DNA from: Chitinophagales bacterium | GTDB lineage: Bacteria; Bacteroidota; Bacteroidia; Chitinophagales; Chitinophagaceae | Length of the DNA stretch: 7,788 nucleotides | Assembly (NCBI GenBank): GCA_015654495.1 | Contig: JAATGW010000162.1 | Coordinates: 1 to 7,788 of the forward strand | Reading direction: 5' to 3' | Shown: one piece after another, positions 6,518-7,788 of the stretch | How the letters are laid out: every line of letters starts with the position of its first letter | How positions within the stretch are numbered: position 1 is the first letter of the stretch | The notes under the pieces: model-generated | Told to the model about the DNA's origin: nothing | The model's input: the letters and a program-made list of their open reading frames with translations, nothing else | Databases searched by the model: none | Translations under genes and position numbers: made by a program

Positions 6518-6540
6518 GGAAGACATTACTTGTCACAGAT

Positions 6541-6891
6541 ATGAAGAAAGCTAATGGCTCGTACCTGGATGTCATCAGGAAAATGATAACCGGATTTCCC
6601 GGTGTAACAGAAGGGTTGTGTTTTGGTACTGCTGCATTTTATGTGAGTAAGAAATTACTGGTACGGATGAAAGAAGATGCGGTTACACTTGTCGTTTATT
6701 CACCGGACAGGGATGTGTGGATTTCACATGACAGCAATGTGTTCTTCATAACTGATCATTACCGCAATTATCCGTCTGTTCTTGTCAATTTAAATCTGGT
6801 TACAAAGAAAGATCTGCAGAACGTCATAAAAGAAGCCTGGTTAAGCCGGACACCGGCAAAATATCTTAAAGAGATCGCTGGTAAGAAATAG
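6541..6891 (+). CDS. MmcQ/YjbR family protein
   Basis: The 116-residue product matches the YjbR/MmcQ family, small single-domain proteins with a CyaY-like fold that are often described as DNA-binding but whose role is not settled. Family signatures seen are FPGVTEGLCFGTAAFYV (19-35; the usual E-x-x-x-[FW]-G-x-P-A-F block, with Ala instead of Pro), the strand LLVRMKEDAVTLVVY, FFITDHYRNYPSVLVNL (68-84; usual 'H-Y-x-G-Y-P-W-V') and the C-terminal helix KEAWLSRTPAKYLKEI. Length and order are normal. The ATG start is preceded by an AT-rich gap without a Shine-Dalgarno. The lipoprotein gene follows after 90 bp on the same strand, and no terminator is seen between, so read-through is possible. No specific target can be inferred. 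Confidence 0.88.
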   Translation: MKKANGSYLDVIRKMITGFPGVTEGLCFGTAAFYVSKKLLVRMKEDAVTLVVYSPDRDVWISHDSNVFFITDHYRNYPSVLVNLNLVTKKDLQNVIKEAWLSRTPAKYLKEIAGKK

Positions 6892-6981
6892 TTGGTAAAG
6901 GAGCTCAACACCCGGCAGTGTGGAATGTTTTTTGAATTGATTGGCTTAACTAAACTTCAATAACCAGGGAAATTAAAAAAT

Positions 6982-7416
6982 ATGAAAAAAATTCTTCTGT
7001 ATTCTTCATTATTTGTCTTGGCAGCCTGTGGTGGTTCAGATGAAAATAAAGATGAGGCTGATGTTAAGATTAAAGAAGGCATAGAGTCTGTTGATAAGGG
7101 CGTTGAAATGAAAGCTGATTCTGCAAAAGCACAGTTTGAATCGGAACGTAAGAAACTGGGTGATCGTTTGGAAACGAGAAAAAAAGAATTGGATGAAAAA
7201 ATTGAAGAGTTAAAAAAAGATGGCTCAAAAAAAAGTACTGAGGCGCGTAAGAAACTTGAAGCCGCACGTGAGGATCTGAATAAAAAAGCTGAGGAGGTTA
7301 AAAACAGCACCGAAGAAGCATGGAAGAATACAAAAGCAAGTGTTGAAACTTCTCTCGATAAAGCAGACAAGGAATGGGATGAGTTTAAAACTGATTTTAA
7401 AAAGTTATTTCAATAA
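6982..7416 (+). CDS. Highly charged coiled-coil lipoprotein
   Basis: The 144-residue product starts with a type II signal peptide, MKKILLYSSLFVLAAC, with lipobox LAAC and the lipid-attachment Cys at 16. It is followed by GGSDENKDEAD; acidic residues just after the cysteine resemble the lipoprotein export signal that sends Bacteroidota lipoproteins to the cell surface, so an outer-leaflet location is possible. The rest is almost entirely Lys, Glu, Asp and Ala with heptad-like spacing (KKLGDRLETRKKELDEKIEEL; shorter elements to the end), predicting a long helix or coiled coil such as found in small apolipoprotein-like or stress-linked envelope lipoproteins. No enzyme motif is present. The ATG is preceded by an AG-rich stretch (CCAGGGAAATTAAAAAAT) that may serve as a weak ribosome site. 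Function unknown. Confidence 0.88.
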   Translation: MKKILLYSSLFVLAACGGSDENKDEADVKIKEGIESVDKGVEMKADSAKAQFESERKKLGDRLETRKKELDEKIEELKKDGSKKSTEARKKLEAAREDLNKKAEEVKNSTEEAWKNTKASVETSLDKADKEWDEFKTDFKKLFQ

Positions 7417-7594
7417 TCGGCTACGGAAGCCGGGAGTGTGAGCCAGGTGGCAGGCTCCTGGATTTCTGACGCAGGTTTTTGCACGAATGAAATTGTGTTA
7501 ACAATCATATTTTTAATATGCAGAGTCGGTGAAGATCTCAAAGCATGAAAACCGGCCTTCAGTCATGCAGGTAAACGAAAATATAAATTCCGTT
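7417..7594. other. Non-coding stretch with small hairpins
   Basis: No gene is seen here. Right after the lipoprotein stop is a short hairpin (CGGCT 7418-7422 with AGCCG 7428-7432), but without a T-run it is not a convincing terminator. An AT-rich hairpin, CATATT (7506-7511) with AATATG (7515-7520) around a TTT loop, lies farther on. The double-hairpin repeats begin at 7595. Confidence 0.5.
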
Positions 7595-7659
7595 CGGCGG
7601 ATTGAAATCCGCCGCTATAAGATCATCGAGCCTCCGGCTCTGTAATTGAAATTCAGGAA
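7595..7659 (+). repeat. Double-hairpin repeat, copy 1
   Basis: This 65-bp unit contains an 8-bp stem, CGGCGGAT (7595-7602) with ATCCGCCG (7607-7614), loop TGAA, then CTATAAGATCATC, then a second hairpin GAGCC (7628-7632) with GGCTC (7636-7640), loop TCC, and ends ATTGAAATTCAGGAA. It recurs 129 bp downstream with 61 of 65 positions identical. It looks like a non-coding, hairpin-forming interspersed element; no transposase is present. Confidence 0.85.
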
Positions 7660-7723
7660 GCGATTATTTTAGTAGAAACTCATAATTTTCAGAACTTCTT
7701 ACCTCTTTCATCGTTTCTCGTTC

Positions 7724-7788
7724 CGGCGGACTGAAATCCGCCGCTATAAGATCATCGAGCCTGGGGCTCTGAAATTGAAATTCAGGAA
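7724..7788 (+). repeat. Double-hairpin repeat, copy 2 (ends at the window edge)
   Basis: Same architecture as copy 1 at an exact 129-bp offset. Differences are T to C at 7731, CC to GG at 7763-7764, and T to A at 7772. The CC to GG change falls in the loop of the second hairpin, whose GAGCC/GGCTC stem is unchanged; the 7731 change removes one pair at the tip of the first stem (7 pairs left). The copy ends exactly at the window end, as expected if the sequence or assembly stops in a repeat. Confidence 0.85.

Noticed and set aside
6957..7370. Minus-strand 137-residue open frame, very rich in Ser and Phe
   Set aside because: It is the reverse complement of the Lys/Glu-rich lipoprotein, where AAA/GAA codons read as TTT/TTC; the plus-strand gene has a signal peptide and lipobox.
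7417..7432. Hairpin after the lipoprotein gene as a terminator
   Set aside because: The stem is only 5 bp and no T-run follows.

Overview
The window looks like a piece of a Bacteroidota chromosome, probably from the Chitinophagales/Sphingobacteriia side. This is inferred from three things: start codons mostly lack Shine-Dalgarno sequences, there is a lipoprotein with an acidic stretch right after its lipobox cysteine, and the intergenic repeats (CTATGTG-type words, TGCCTAC heptamers, GGCGGA..TCCGCC hairpins) resemble those I recall from that phylum. No rRNA, tRNA, CRISPR array, transposase or integrase was seen.

Layout. Positions 1-254 hold the 3' end of an unrecognised plus-strand gene with an apparent frameshift. 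Positions 255-697 are non-coding and carry a degenerate repeat cluster and a heptanucleotide tandem repeat. Positions 698-2086 form a minus-strand block read from 2086 down to a terminator at 698-731: a frameshifted unrecognised gene, a membrane-protein gene interrupted by in-frame TGA and TAA, and a small intact staphylococcal-nuclease-fold protein lacking the usual catalytic motif. Facing this block is a HicA-type toxin gene (2075-2335) with no visible HicB partner.

Positions 2343-5710 are the healthy core: surE (minus), a diacylglycerol-kinase-family lipid kinase (plus) divergent from it across a 67-bp gap with a 14-bp palindrome, then a MidA/NDUFAF7-family methyltransferase and a stand-alone CinA C-terminal-domain protein in one minus-strand operon (cinA then midA). 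These genes are full length and uninterrupted. Positions 5732-6056 hold another broken plus-strand gene. Then come a small basic protein (6087-6308, minus), a MmcQ/YjbR-family protein (6541-6891), a highly charged coiled-coil lipoprotein (6982-7416), and two copies of a 65-bp double-hairpin repeat, the second ending exactly at the window end.

How the genes relate. The core genes are housekeeping or metabolic (nucleotide dephosphorylation, lipid phosphorylation, protein methylation, NMN-type deamidation) and show no single shared pathway. The most notable feature is the contrast between intact core genes and four neighbouring genes that are each broken. Every frameshift can be repaired by adding one base to a homopolymer run, while three in-frame stops cannot. 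I did not find a convincing new biological system; the best candidates for a second look are the decaying minus-strand block beside the orphan HicA and the double-hairpin repeat.
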